Positions 44,908-53,062 of a stretch of DNA of 53,062 nucleotides are shown here, piece by piece. Origin of the DNA: an uncultured Lachnospiraceae bacterium (lineage in GTDB: Bacteria; Bacillota; Clostridia; Lachnospirales; Lachnospiraceae); assembly GCA_944377405.1 (NCBI GenBank), contig CALWES010000012.1:1-53062 (forward strand), in the 5' to 3' direction. Made by a program: the position numbers and the translations under genes. Below the pieces are notes generated by a model. The model made no database searches and had not been told where the DNA came from. It was given only the letters and a program-made list of their open reading frames with translations. The stretch's first letter is position 1. Each line of letters opens with the position of its first letter.

Positions 44908-45783
44908 TTATTCCCCATCAACTTCAGCCTCTCCCTCCGAAGCTGCTCCGGAAATATCGATGCCGAAGAATTCCTGGGAAAGGGCGTTGAGCTCTCCGCT
45001 GTCCCGAAGCTCCTGAAGGGCTTCGTTCACCGCAGCCCGCAGGCTCTCCGTCTCCTGACCCTTCCGCATGGGGATGGCCACCTGGGAAGCGTCCTCGGAC
45101 AGGGTCACTACCTTAAGGCCTGCATCGGGATGCTGACTGATATAGTCGTAATAGGTGACCTCGTCGTTTAAGGTGGCGTCTACTCTGCCGGAGCGCAGCA
45201 GGTCAAAGGACTCCGTCAGGGCGTTGACACCAACCACCTCGGCGCCGTAGCTCTCTGCAATGGTGGCGTAGGTACCGGAGATGGTATTGGCGGTGCGCTT
45301 TCCAGCCAGATCTTCAAAGCTCTGGATATCCGTGTTGTCCTCCGTTACGATGAGGGCGGTGTGGATATAGGCATAGGGCTCCGTGAAGTCATACTTTTCC
45401 GCCCGTTCCTCCGTGATCTCCACGCCATTGATGACCATGTCATAGCGGCCTGCGTCCATACCCGCCAGGAGGCCGTCCCATTCGCCTTCCACGAATACCG
45501 GCTCCACTCCCAGGTGCTCCGCGATCTTTCTGGCCACCTCCACGTCAAAGCCCGTAAGCTGGTCTGCGTCGTCATGGAAGGTCCAGGGGGACCAGGTCCC
45601 CTCCGTTGCCACGATCAGCTGGCCTCTTTCCTGGATCTGGGCCAGGGCATCCTCCCCGGAAGCCTCCTCTCCGGAAGCTGCTCCGGCAGGGGAAGCGTCT
45701 TCCGTTTTTGTGCCGCCACATGCGCTTAGGGACAGGATCCCTGCCACGGCAAGGGCGGCCATATAATAAATTTTCTTTTTCAT
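44908..45783 (-). CDS. polar amino acid (probably cystine) ABC substrate-binding lipoprotein
   Basis: A 291-residue lipoprotein: signal peptide with SLSA-Cys22, a Gly/Ala/Glu-rich linker, then a family 3 binding domain (GQLIVATEGTWSPWTFHDD, LTGFDVEVARKIAEHLG, DMVINGVEITEERAEKYDFTEPY). The pattern matches TcyA/TcyK-like cystine and polar amino acid receptors. It is the last gene of a four-gene minus-strand operon headed by a C-S lyase, which supports a sulfur amino acid ligand. AAGGAGT precedes the ATG. Confidence 0.92.
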   Translation of the reverse strand: MKKKIYYMAALAVAGILSLSACGGTKTEDASPAGAASGEEASGEDALAQIQERGQLIVATEGTWSPWTFHDDADQLTGFDVEVARKIAEHLGVEPVFVEGEWDGLLAGMDAGRYDMVINGVEITEERAEKYDFTEPYAYIHTALIVTEDNTDIQSFEDLAGKRTANTISGTYATIAESYGAEVVGVNALTESFDLLRSGRVDATLNDEVTYYDYISQHPDAGLKVVTLSEDASQVAIPMRKGQETESLRAAVNEALQELRDSGELNALSQEFFGIDISGAASEGEAEVDGE

Positions 45784-45787
45784 ATAG

Positions 45788-46525
45788 TTACTCCTTGTTG
45801 AAATGGTTTAGAAATTCTCTGGTACGTTCTTCCCTCGGGTTTTCGAAGAGCTGCTTTGTGCTTCCTTCCTCCACGATCTGCCCCTGCTCCATGAGGATGG
45901 TGCGGGTGGAAACATTTCTGGCAAAGCCCACCTCGTGGGTCACCACCAGCATGGTCCTTCCTTCCGCCGCAAGCTCCCGGATGGCCTCCAGGACCTCCCC
46001 CGTAAGCTCCGGGTCCAGGGCAGAGGTGGGCTCGTCAAAGTAGATGATCTCCGGATCCGTGGCCACTGCCCGGGCGATAGCCACCCTTTGCTGCTGGCCG
46101 CCGGAAAGCTGGTCCGGATAATAGTCCAGGCGGTCCGAAAGCCCAACCTTGGCCAGGGCTCTGGTGCCGATCTCCATGGCCTGGGCCTTTGGCATCTTTC
46201 TTGCGATGATCAGGCCCTCCGTAACATTTTCCAGGGCCGTTTTATTGGAAAAAAGATTGAAATCCTGGAACACGAAGGCGGTCTTCTTCCGGATCCCGGC
46301 GATCTCCTTTCTGGAGATCCGGTCCAGCTGAAAATGCTGGCCGTCAAAGTCCATCTCCCCGCCGTCGGCTCGCTCCAGGAAATTGAGACAGCGGAGCAGG
46401 GTGGTCTTTCCGGCACCGCTGGGGCCAAGGATCGCCACCACATCTCCCTTTTCCACCTCCAGGGAGATGCCCTTCAGGATCTGGGTCCCATGGAATTCTT
46501 TTCGTAAATTTTTTACCGTAAGCAT
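45788..46525 (-). CDS. polar amino acid ABC ATP-binding protein
   Basis: A 245-residue ATPase: Walker A GPSGAGKTT, LSGGQQQRVAIARA, Walker B IIYFDEPTSALDPEL, switch His in VVTHEVGFA. The pattern is of the GlnQ/TcyC group. ATG 46525 lies 8 bases after AAGGAGG; a GTG at 46534 is in frame but sits on that site. It is 4 bases from the binding-protein gene and 5 bases after the permease stop. Confidence 0.93.
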   Translation of the reverse strand: MLTVKNLRKEFHGTQILKGISLEVEKGDVVAILGPSGAGKTTLLRCLNFLERADGGEMDFDGQHFQLDRISRKEIAGIRKKTAFVFQDFNLFSNKTALENVTEGLIIARKMPKAQAMEIGTRALAKVGLSDRLDYYPDQLSGGQQQRVAIARAVATDPEIIYFDEPTSALDPELTGEVLEAIRELAAEGRTMLVVTHEVGFARNVSTRTILMEQGQIVEEGSTKQLFENPREERTREFLNHFNKE

Positions 46526-46530
46526 CCCGC

Positions 46531-47205
46531 TCACCTCCTTTTGCCGCCATAAGTGGCCAGGCGCTTCTCACCGGCTCTCTGGACCCAGGTCAGGATCGTG
46601 GAGAACATGAGATAGATGAAGCCCACCTCCAGATAAAGGGCCAGGGGCTCGTAGGTCCGGGCCACGATCCGCTGGGTGGCCATGAACATCTCCGTTACGG
46701 TGATATTGGCCGCCAGAGAGGTGTCCTTCACCATGGAGATCAGGCAGTTGAAGAGGGAGGGGAAGGCAATGCGGAAGGCCTGGGGCAGGACGATGCGCCG
46801 CATGATCTGCAGATAGCTCATGCCCACACAGCTTCCGGCCTCCATCTGGCCCTTGGGAACAGCCTCCAGGGCCGCCCGGAGGACCTCCGCACAGTAAGCC
46901 GCCTCATTGATGGAAAATACGATGACTGCAGCCGGGAAGGCCGGAAGGACGATCCCAAGGCTGGGCATGCCGTAGAAGATCACAAAGAGCTGCACCAGAA
47001 GAGGTGTACCCCGGATCACCCAGATATAGAACCGGGCCAGCTCCCGCAGTCCTCTGACATTGGCGAACTGGACCAGGGCCAGGATCACTGCCAGGACCAT
47101 GGCGATGGAGAAGGAAAGGACTGTCAGGGGAATGGTCACTGTCAGTCCGGGTATCAGGATCTTAAAAAAGGAATCGGCCAGGATGCCGATCAGCCGTTCA
47201 CTCAT
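46531..47205 (-). CDS. polar amino acid ABC permease
   Basis: A 224-residue HisM/TcyB-type permease with about five helices. The EAA coupling loop is present (EVLRAALEAVPKGQMEAGSCVGMSYLQIMRRIVLPQA). YIWVIRGTPLLVQLFVIFYG is the conserved N-terminal segment. GAGGAGG precedes the ATG. It lies between the C-S lyase gene (24 bases upstream) and the ATPase gene. Confidence 0.93.
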   Translation of the reverse strand: MSERLIGILADSFFKILIPGLTVTIPLTVLSFSIAMVLAVILALVQFANVRGLRELARFYIWVIRGTPLLVQLFVIFYGMPSLGIVLPAFPAAVIVFSINEAAYCAEVLRAALEAVPKGQMEAGSCVGMSYLQIMRRIVLPQAFRIAFPSLFNCLISMVKDTSLAANITVTEMFMATQRIVARTYEPLALYLEVGFIYLMFSTILTWVQRAGEKRLATYGGKRR

Positions 47206-47229
47206 GGAACATGCCTCCTCTCGTTTGGG

Positions 47230-48393
47230 TTAGGCTCTGTAAGAGGCGATCCCCCGCTGCAGTCTCTCAAGGCCGTCTGCAAGGATGCTCCTCTGGCAGG
47301 CGATGTTGATCCGCAGGAAGCGGGAACCGCAGGCGCCGTACTGGCTGCCCTCCGATACATAAAGGCCTGTCTCCCTCCGGAGATGCCGGGCCAGATCCCC
47401 GGCGTCCTCCGTGATCTTCCCGCAGTCCACCCAGAGAAGATAGGTGGCCTCCGCGTCTATCAGGTGGAGCTTCGGGAGATTTTTCCCGATAAAGTCCTTT
47501 GCGTACATCCGGTTTTCCAGGAGATACTGCCGCAGGGCGTCAAGCCAGGGCCCTCCCTCGGAAAATGCCGCTTCGGCAGCCTGGACGGCAAAGGCGTTGG
47601 GCTCTGCCACCTCATCGGTGTTGATAGCCCGGTACATCTTGTGGCGCAGGGCCTCTCCGGGGACGACAATGGCCGCTGTCTGGAGCCCCGCCAGGTTGAA
47701 GGCCTTGGTGGGGGCGATGCAGGTCACGCTGTTGTCCCGGCACTCCTCGGAAACGGAGGCAAAGGGGATGTATTCCCTGCCCGGCACCGTCAGGTCGCAG
47801 TGGATCTCGTCGGAGATGACAGTGACGTGGTGCTTTTTGCAGAGGGAGCCGATCCGGGCCAGGGTCTCCCGATCCCAGATCTTTCCCACGGGATTGTGGG
47901 GGTTACAGAGGATCATAAGAGTCGTCTGGGGATCCCTGAGCTTTTCCTCCAGGTCCTGAAAATCGATCTCATAGGCCCCGTCCCGGTATACCAGGGGACT
48001 CTCCAGGACCTTCCGGCCGTTATTCAGGATGGAATTGAAAAAGATGTTGTAAACAGGGGTCTGGATCAGGACGTTCTCCGCAGGGGTCGTAAGCTTCCGG
48101 ACGGCGCTGGAGATGGCCGGCACCACGCCGGTCACGAACATGAGCCAGTCCTCCTGGATCCGGAAATGATGCCGCTCCTCCCACCAGTGGATGTATGCCT
48201 GATACCATTCCCCGGGAACGGTGGAATAACCGAAGATCCCGTGGGCGGTCCGGTCCTCCAGGGCCTTCCGGACAGCCGGAGCCGTTTCAAAGTCCATATC
48301 CGCTACCCACATGGGCAGCTCGCCTTCGGCAATATCCCACTTCAGGGAATTGGAATGTCTGCGGTCAGTCGGTTTGTCAAAATCATATAACAT
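47230..48393 (-). CDS. PatB/MalY-type C-S lyase (probable cystathionine/cystine beta-lyase)
   Basis: A 387-residue PLP enzyme paralogous to the one at 9936. Markers are LPMWVADMDFETAP, CNPHNPVGKIW, VISDEIHCDL and the PLP-lysine segment APTKAFNLAG. ATG 48393 follows GGAGGT; the frame extends 23 codons upstream without a better site. Being first in an operon with an amino acid importer, it probably cleaves imported cystine or cystathionine to release sulfide, pyruvate and ammonia. Confidence 0.92.
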   Translation of the reverse strand: MLYDFDKPTDRRHSNSLKWDIAEGELPMWVADMDFETAPAVRKALEDRTAHGIFGYSTVPGEWYQAYIHWWEERHHFRIQEDWLMFVTGVVPAISSAVRKLTTPAENVLIQTPVYNIFFNSILNNGRKVLESPLVYRDGAYEIDFQDLEEKLRDPQTTLMILCNPHNPVGKIWDRETLARIGSLCKKHHVTVISDEIHCDLTVPGREYIPFASVSEECRDNSVTCIAPTKAFNLAGLQTAAIVVPGEALRHKMYRAINTDEVAEPNAFAVQAAEAAFSEGGPWLDALRQYLLENRMYAKDFIGKNLPKLHLIDAEATYLLWVDCGKITEDAGDLARHLRRETGLYVSEGSQYGACGSRFLRINIACQRSILADGLERLQRGIASYRA

Positions 48394-48484
48394 AGTCAGT
48401 ACCTCCATGGTGCCGGGACCTGTCTGAGCCTGTTCCCGGAGCTCTTCTATGATAAAGGTCATTTGTATCGTGCAGCACCTTTTA

Positions 48485-48513
48485 ATATTATCTTTTTTAT
48501 CATTGTTTGTCTA
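48485..48513 (-). promoter_or_regulatory. promoter of the C-S lyase/cystine operon
   Basis: On the minus strand TAGACA (48513-48508) and TAATAT (48490-48485) are 17 bases apart, giving a leader of about 85 bases. Confidence 0.55.
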
Positions 48514-48591
48514 TGGGAATTATGGAAAGCATCGGGATGTTTGCGCACAATCTAAGACCGGAACTGTCCTTCTTTTTATACAAAATTCCTA

Positions 48592-48637
48592 TTGACTTAA
48601 TATGGATTAGGTGATATATTCCTATCGAAAAGATAGG
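48592..48637 (+). promoter_or_regulatory. nifS-nifU promoter and 5' hairpin
   Basis: TTGACT (48592-48597) and TATATT (48615-48620) are separated by 17 bases. CCTATT (48588-48593) and ATTAGG (48606-48611) form a near-inverted repeat across the -35, a candidate Rrf2-type site. Right after the -10, CCTATC-GAAAA-GATAGG (48621-48637) forms a hairpin at the start of the transcript. Confidence 0.75.
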
Positions 48638-48663
48638 AAAAAACATCGGAAAGGAGACAGGCA

Positions 48664-49830
48664 ATGTTTGTTTATGCAGATAACGCAGCAACCACAAAGG
48701 TCAGCAGGAAGGCCCTGGAGGCCATGATGCCGGCCCTGGAGGACCTGTACGGGAACCCCTCCAGTCTGCACCAGGCAGGAAGGGCGGCGGAGGCGGCCCT
48801 CTGGAACGCCAGAGAACGGATCGCGGCCTGTCTGTCGGCGGAGCCCCGGGAGATCTACTTTACCTCCGGCGGGACCGAGGCCGATAACTGGGCCATCACG
48901 GAGGCGGCCAGGCTGGGAGCCCTGAAGGGGAAGAAGCATCTGATCACCTCGGCCTTTGAACATCACGCAGTGCTGCATACCATGCAGAAGCTGGAAAAAC
49001 AGGGATACGAGGTGACCTACCTGAAGGTCCACGAGGACGGCCTGATCCGGCCCGAGGAGGTGGCGGCAGCCATCCGGGAGGACACGGCCCTGGTATCCAT
49101 CATGTACGCCAACAACGAGATCGGCACCATTCAGCCCATCCGCGCCATCGGGGAGATCTGCCGGGAACGGGGCGTCCTGTTCCATACGGACGCGGTCCAG
49201 GCGGTGGGGCATCTTCCGGTGAACGTCCGGGAGGACCTGGTGGACATGCTCTCCTTTTCCGGACACAAGTTCCACGGCCCCAAGGGGATCGGCGGTCTCT
49301 ATGTCCGTAAGGGGATCCCCATCCGGAACTTTATGGAGGGTGGTGCCCAGGAGTTCCGGAAGCGGGGCGGCACCGAGAACATGCCCGGGATCCTGGGCAT
49401 GGCGGCAGCCCTGGAGGAGGCCTGCAGCCACATGGCGGAGGACAGCGCAAGGGTGGCCCGCATGCGGGACCGGCTGATAGAGGCCATCGGAAAGCTGCCA
49501 AAGACCAGGCTCAACGGCCATCCCAGTCAGAGAGTGCCGGGAAACGTCAGCTTCTGCTTCGAAGGCATTGAGGGAGAATCCCTGCTTCTGCGGCTTGATC
49601 TCCAGGGAATATGCGCATCCTCAGGATCCGCATGTACTTCCGGCTCCCTGGAACCGAGCCACGTGCTGCTGGCCATCGGAGTGCCGAAGGAGATCGCCCA
49701 CGGCTCTCTGCGGCTGAGCCTGGACGCTTCCAATAGGGAAGAAGAGGTGGATTACATCATTGAAAAGCTGCCCGGCATCGTGGAGACCCTTCGGGATATG
49801 TCCCCGGTCTGGGAAGAAATGAAGGCATAA
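48664..49830 (+). CDS. nifS: cysteine desulfurase
   Basis: A 388-residue PLP enzyme that takes sulfur from cysteine for Fe-S clusters. The PLP Lys202 lies in [12 protein letters not shown], the GGTEADN motif is near 69-75, and the catalytic Cys324 is in [10 protein letters not shown], the extended loop of class I (NifS/IscS) enzymes. AAAGGAG precedes the ATG. nifU follows 13 bases downstream, giving the compact clostridial NifS-NifU system. Confidence 0.96.
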   Translation: MFVYADNAATTKVSRKALEAMMPALEDLYGNPSSLHQAGRAAEAALWNARERIAACLSAEPREIYFTSGGTEADNWAITEAARLGALKGKKHLITSAFEHHAVLHTMQKLEKQGYEVTYLKVHEDGLIRPEEVAAAIREDTALVSIMYANNEIGTIQPIRAIGEICRERGVLFHTDAVQAVGHLPVNVREDLVDMLSFSGHKFHGPKGIGGLYVRKGIPIRNFMEGGAQEFRKRGGTENMPGILGMAAALEEACSHMAEDSARVARMRDRLIEAIGKLPKTRLNGHPSQRVPGNVSFCFEGIEGESLLLRLDLQGICASSGSACTSGSLEPSHVLLAIGVPKEIAHGSLRLSLDASNREEEVDYIIEKLPGIVETLRDMSPVWEEMKA

Positions 49831-49843
49831 GGAGGAAAGAATC

Positions 49844-50287
49844 ATGGCAATGACCTACAGTGAAAAGGTAATGGATCACTTCGCTCACCCCAGGAATGTG
49901 GGTAAGATCGAGAATGCAGACGGCGTCGGCGAGGTTGGAAACATGGTCTGCGGAGACATCATGAAGGTCTACCTGAAGGTGGAGAACGGCATCATCGAGG
50001 ACGCCAAATTCAATACCTTCGGCTGCGGCTCCGCCATCGCAACAAGCTCCATGGCAACGGAGATGATCAAGGGAAAGCCTGTGGATGAGGCCCTTAAGCT
50101 CACCAACAAGGCTGTGGTGGAGGCCCTGGACGGACTTCCTCCCGTAAAGCTGCACTGCTCCGTCCTGGCTGAGGAGGCCGTAAAGGCGGCCCTGAAGGAC
50201 TACTATGAGAAGCAGGGACTTCCCGTTCCGGAGGAGTGCCTTGCAGAAAGCAGCCACGACCACGGAGAGCAGGGAGAAGAGGCCTGA
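49844..50287 (+). CDS. nifU: Fe-S scaffold protein, NifU N-terminal/IscU-like
   Basis: A 147-residue scaffold. The three cluster cysteines are Cys36 (MVCGD, with the conserved Asp38), Cys61 (FGCGSA) and Cys105 (LHCSVLAEEA). It has only the IscU-type domain and a His/Glu-rich tail, without the C-terminal NifU domain. AAGGAGG precedes the ATG. It accepts sulfur from NifS. Confidence 0.96.
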   Translation: MAMTYSEKVMDHFAHPRNVGKIENADGVGEVGNMVCGDIMKVYLKVENGIIEDAKFNTFGCGSAIATSSMATEMIKGKPVDEALKLTNKAVVEALDGLPPVKLHCSVLAEEAVKAALKDYYEKQGLPVPEECLAESSHDHGEQGEEA

Positions 50288-50338
50288 TCGGAAAAGCAGA
50301 AAGCTCTGAAAAAAAGATAAAAAGAGTTGGAAAAACAA

Positions 50339-50367
50339 CTTACAGAAAGGGCGGCATCAGGTATAAT
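50339..50367 (+). promoter_or_regulatory. rubredoxin promoter
   Basis: CTTACA (50339-50344) and TATAAT (50362-50367) with a 17-base spacer. A 13-bp palindrome CCCTGT-T-ACAGGG (50409-50421) lies in the leader, a possible operator or small hairpin. Confidence 0.7.
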
Positions 50368-50445
50368 AAAATCAAAGTTGCAGACAGCAGCGAAAGGATA
50401 ACGAAAAACCCTGTTACAGGGATATCATAAGAAAGGGAAAAAACC

Positions 50446-50607
50446 ATGAAAAAGTATGTATGTACAGTATGCGGCTATGTGTATGATGAGGCAGCCGGAG
50501 ATCCGGATAACGGAGTAGCACCGGGAACCAGATGGGAAGACGTTCCGGAGGATTGGGTATGCCCCTTATGCTCAGTGGGCAAGGACCAGTTTGAAGAAGA
50601 GGCATAA
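50446..50607 (+). CDS. rubredoxin
   Basis: A 53-residue electron carrier with two iron-binding pairs, CTVCGY (Cys6, Cys9) and CPLCSVG (Cys39, Cys42), and the conserved [16 protein letters not shown] and [11 protein letters not shown] segments. AAAGGG precedes the ATG. It has its own promoter and a hairpin downstream. It is the likely electron donor to the superoxide reductase at 17650-18030, based on known anaerobe pathways. Confidence 0.97.
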   Translation: MKKYVCTVCGYVYDEAAGDPDNGVAPGTRWEDVPEDWVCPLCSVGKDQFEEEA

Positions 50608-50627
50608 AAAAGAATATCAGAAGATTT

Positions 50628-50664
50628 AAGCCCCACAGGTACACGATGTGAATCTGTGGGGCTT
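50628..50664. terminator. hairpin between rubredoxin and the ABC pair
   Basis: AAGCCCCACAG (50628-50638) pairs perfectly with CTGTGGGGCTT (50654-50664). The T run downstream is broken (ATACTATAT), so termination efficiency is uncertain; it may serve both convergent genes. Confidence 0.7.
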
Positions 50665-50688
50665 ATACTATATATTAAACTATATTTT

Positions 50689-52434
50689 TTATGACAGCCG
50701 CCACTGGACGTTCTGGTTCTGGAGCTCTACCATGCGGCGGTAGAGGCCATCCTGCTGCATCAGCTCCACCGGGGTACCCTGTTGGACCACATGACCCTTC
50801 TCCAGCACGACGATGTGGTCGGCTCCCGTTACAGTACGCATCCGGTGGGCGATGACCAGCACAGTCTTGCCCTGAAGCAGACGGGAGAGGGCGGCCTGGA
50901 CGGCGCTTTCGTTCTCCACGTCCAGGCTGGCGGTGGCCTCATCCAGCAACACCACCGGCGCATCCTTCAGCAGTGCCCGGGCGATGGAGATCCGCTGCCG
51001 TTCCCCACCGGAGAGAGTGGAGCCGTTTTCCCCGATCACCGTCTGGTAGCCTTGAGGCAGTTTTCGGATGAAGTCGTCGCATTGGGCGGCCTGAGCCGCT
51101 TTCAGTACCTCTTCGTCAGTGGCACCCCGCCGGCCCAGACGGATGTTCTCCATCACCGTGTCCCGGAAGAGCACCACGTCCTGGAATACCATGGAGTAGG
51201 AGCGAAGGAGGGTCTCCGGATCCACTGTGGACACATCCGTTCCACCCAGAGAAATCTTCCCGCCGGTGACGTCCCAAAACCGGGCGGCCAGCTTGCAGGC
51301 AGTGGACTTCCCGCTTCCAGAGGGACCGATGAGGGCAGTGACCTCCCCCTGTCGGGCTGTAAAGCTCACGTCTTCCAATACCCCTGCATCGTCCCGATAG
51401 GAAAAGGAGACGTGGTCAAAGGTGATGTCGTAACCGGACGGGTGGAAGTCCTCTGTCCCCGTCTGCATCGGCTGCTCCAGAATGGAGCGCATCCGTTCAA
51501 TCTGCAGTTTGGTATTGAAGGTGGCGGCAATGTTCTGGAGAACTACTCCAAGGGGATCGTACAGCCGGGCAGCAGCAAAGAGGAAGCCCAGGAAATAGAG
51601 GAAGGGGATTTCTCCGGCCAACAGCAGCGCCCCGCCGGTAAGTACCGTAGTGGCAAGCCCCAGCCGCAGGAAGGCCTGAGCGGAGCATACGAACACGCCG
51701 GTGGCCAGCTCGGAGCGGATGGAGCTGCTCTCCATAGCGGCCAGTTTTGCTTCCAGGCTGCCGAGATATCGCTCCTGTCTGTGGCAGGCTTTGATGTCCC
51801 GGATGGTTTCAAGCCCCTCCTGGATGCAGTCGGCCACCGCCCGCTTATTCAGAATGTTTTTCGTTCCGAAGGCGTCCTGGATTTTCTTACTTCCCGCCGT
51901 CAGCGCCACAGCAAGGGGCACTACCCACAGCACCGCCAGGGCCATACGCCAGTCACAGACAAACATGCATACCCCGATCACCAGTGTGGAGCCGATGGAG
52001 GCGAACAGCTGGGGCACATAGTGGGAGAACATCTGGTCCAGACTGGAGCAGTCGGCGATCATGGTAGAGGTCAGGTCGCTTAAATCCCGGTTCCCGAAAA
52101 AGGACAGGGGAAGCCGGCGCAGGGTCTCTGCCAGGCTCACCCGGCGGTTGGCACTCTCCCGGTAGGTGGCGATGTAGAGGGAGGCATACTGGAACCAGTG
52201 GAGGACAAACAGCAGGACCAGAACCGTCAGGGCGAAGCCCACGTAGAGCCAGAATCCGTCCATGGGACTTACGCCGCTCTCCAGACAGCCCAGCAGATGC
52301 TGGACTGTGAACAGGACCGCTCCAACAGGAAACATGAGAGCCAGATTGCACACAAAGCACCAAAACACGGCCTTCACCAGATCACTGGCCCCCTTCTCGC
52401 TGAGGGCGAAGATGTGCTGCAATTTCTTTATCAT
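50689..52434 (-). CDS. ABC half-transporter, YbtQ/IrtB-like
   Basis: A 581-residue fusion: membrane domain about 20-310, ATPase with Walker A GPSGSGKST, LSGGERQRISIARA and Walker B VVLLDEATASLDVENE. The DVENE continuation and the pairing fit the siderophore/metal-associated exporter-fold group (YbtPQ, IrtAB), whose members import. ATG 52434 lies 8 bases after AAAGGAGG; the upstream gene ends in the same ATGA. Both ATP sites look canonical. No siderophore genes are in view. Confidence 0.9.
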   Translation of the reverse strand: MIKKLQHIFALSEKGASDLVKAVFWCFVCNLALMFPVGAVLFTVQHLLGCLESGVSPMDGFWLYVGFALTVLVLLFVLHWFQYASLYIATYRESANRRVSLAETLRRLPLSFFGNRDLSDLTSTMIADCSSLDQMFSHYVPQLFASIGSTLVIGVCMFVCDWRMALAVLWVVPLAVALTAGSKKIQDAFGTKNILNKRAVADCIQEGLETIRDIKACHRQERYLGSLEAKLAAMESSSIRSELATGVFVCSAQAFLRLGLATTVLTGGALLLAGEIPFLYFLGFLFAAARLYDPLGVVLQNIAATFNTKLQIERMRSILEQPMQTGTEDFHPSGYDITFDHVSFSYRDDAGVLEDVSFTARQGEVTALIGPSGSGKSTACKLAARFWDVTGGKISLGGTDVSTVDPETLLRSYSMVFQDVVLFRDTVMENIRLGRRGATDEEVLKAAQAAQCDDFIRKLPQGYQTVIGENGSTLSGGERQRISIARALLKDAPVVLLDEATASLDVENESAVQAALSRLLQGKTVLVIAHRMRTVTGADHIVVLEKGHVVQQGTPVELMQQDGLYRRMVELQNQNVQWRLS

Positions 52435-53062
52435 ACCGCTGCCTCCTTTCCAACCTTCCACTTTGCGCTGCGCTGATAGTCCGCCCACATGGCGGCGTAG
52501 ATGCCGTTTTTCGTAAGCAATACGCTATGGCTGCCCTGCTCCGCGGTCTTTCCTTCGTTTAAGACGATGATGTTGTCCGCATTCTGTACCGTAGACAGCC
52601 GGTGGGCAATCATCAGCACCGTTTTGTTCCGGGTCAGGGCCTCAAAGGCCTTTTGGATCTGATGCTCGTTCTCCGGGTCGGCGAAAGCGGTGGCCTCGTC
52701 CAGCACCACGATGGGAGCGTCCTTCAGAATGGCCCGGGCCAGGGCGATGCGCTGCTGCTCCCCACCGGAGAGATAGACGCCCCTGGCGCCCACCACCGTG
52801 TCCAGCCCCTGGGGCAGTTTTTCCAGGATGTCGTCGCACTGGGCGGCATGGGCGGCGGCAAGCACTTCATCCCGGGATGCCTCCGGCCGGGCAGCCCGGA
52901 TATTCTCCAGCAGGCTCTCCTTGAACAGCCGGGTATCCTGGAACACAAAGGCCACCTGCCCCATGAGGGCGGCGCTGTCCAGCTCCCGCACGTCCGCGCC
53001 GCCCACGGTGACGCTGCCGCTGTCCACATCCCAGAACCGGGGGATCAGGCTGGCGGCGGTGG
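52431..53062 (-). CDS. ABC half-transporter, YbtP/IrtA-like (partial)
   Basis: The C-terminal 210 residues of a second half-transporter; the start lies beyond the window. The frame is open to base 53062, entering just after Walker A (TAASLIPRFWDVDSG). Visible are the Q-loop AFVFQDTRLF, signature LSGGEQQRIALARA, Walker B IVVLDEATAFADPENEHQIQ and the switch AHRLSTV. ATAFADPENE in place of the usual ATSALD is typical of YbtP/IrtA-like subunits. Its stop overlaps the next start, so the two form a heterodimer. Confidence 0.9.
   Translation of the reverse strand, partial: TAASLIPRFWDVDSGSVTVGGADVRELDSAALMGQVAFVFQDTRLFKESLLENIRAARPEASRDEVLAAAHAAQCDDILEKLPQGLDTVVGARGVYLSGGEQQRIALARAILKDAPIVVLDEATAFADPENEHQIQKAFEALTRNKTVLMIAHRLSTVQNADNIIVLNEGKTAEQGSHSVLLTKNGIYAAMWADYQRSAKWKVGKEAAV

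Overview
The window looks like chromosomal DNA of an anaerobic, fairly GC-rich Firmicute, most likely a clostridium of the Lachnospiraceae type. This is inferred from strong AGGAGG-type ribosome binding sites, a T-box leader, many ABC systems, desulfoferrodoxin and rubredoxin, an AOR-family protein, XdhC and a clostridial-style EndoQ-helicase fusion. No rRNA, tRNA, CRISPR array, complete insertion sequence or integrase was seen.

Layout. 0.1-3.8 kb: GntR (YtrA-type) regulator, ABC ATPase and large permease, bracketed by copies of a short palindromic repeat that forms a 52-bp-period array at 3.96-4.26 kb. 4.3-8.6 kb: MarR regulator and a heterodimeric ABC exporter driven from a promoter with a palindrome in its spacer. 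8.7-13.3 kb: AAA-type ATPase, MalY/PatB-type PLP enzyme, DUF805 protein, large membrane protein. 13.3-15.3 kb: rfbF and rfbG (CDP-4-keto-6-deoxyglucose synthesis). 15.3-17.6 kb: LysR regulator divergent from a DAACS symporter. 17.6-22.5 kb: superoxide reductase, ABC-F protein, esterase, ArsC/Spx-like protein, purA. 22.7-24.8 kb: an AT-richer pair, an ECF-S-like membrane protein and a triple-rhodanese lipoprotein. 25.0-31.3 kb: HAD phosphatase, MscS channel, a 1032-residue EndoQ-UvrD fusion with two QLSLF clamp-binding motifs, and a two-domain PPK2. 31.3-34.6 kb: a T-box leader (specifier read as UGG, Trp) in front of a TrpXYZ-type ABC importer. 34.7-36.0 kb: patatin and an IscR-like Rrf2 regulator.

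36.2-43.7 kb: a tightly packed operon of a FecBCD-type ABC importer, MATE transporter, XdhC, an AOR-family protein and a LysR regulator. This is the best candidate for an undescribed system: it pairs the sulfuration/insertion chaperone of molybdenum hydroxylases with a short AOR-like protein and a metal- or oxyanion-type importer. 43.9-44.8 kb: an orphan KilA-N protein whose gene contains a 26-bp perfect palindrome.

44.9-50.6 kb: a sulfur and Fe-S block. On the minus strand a polar amino acid (probably cystine) importer is co-transcribed with a PatB-type C-S lyase; divergently, nifS, nifU and a rubredoxin lie on the plus strand. 50.7 kb to the end: a pair of YbtPQ/IrtAB-like ABC half-transporters, the upstream one cut by the window edge.
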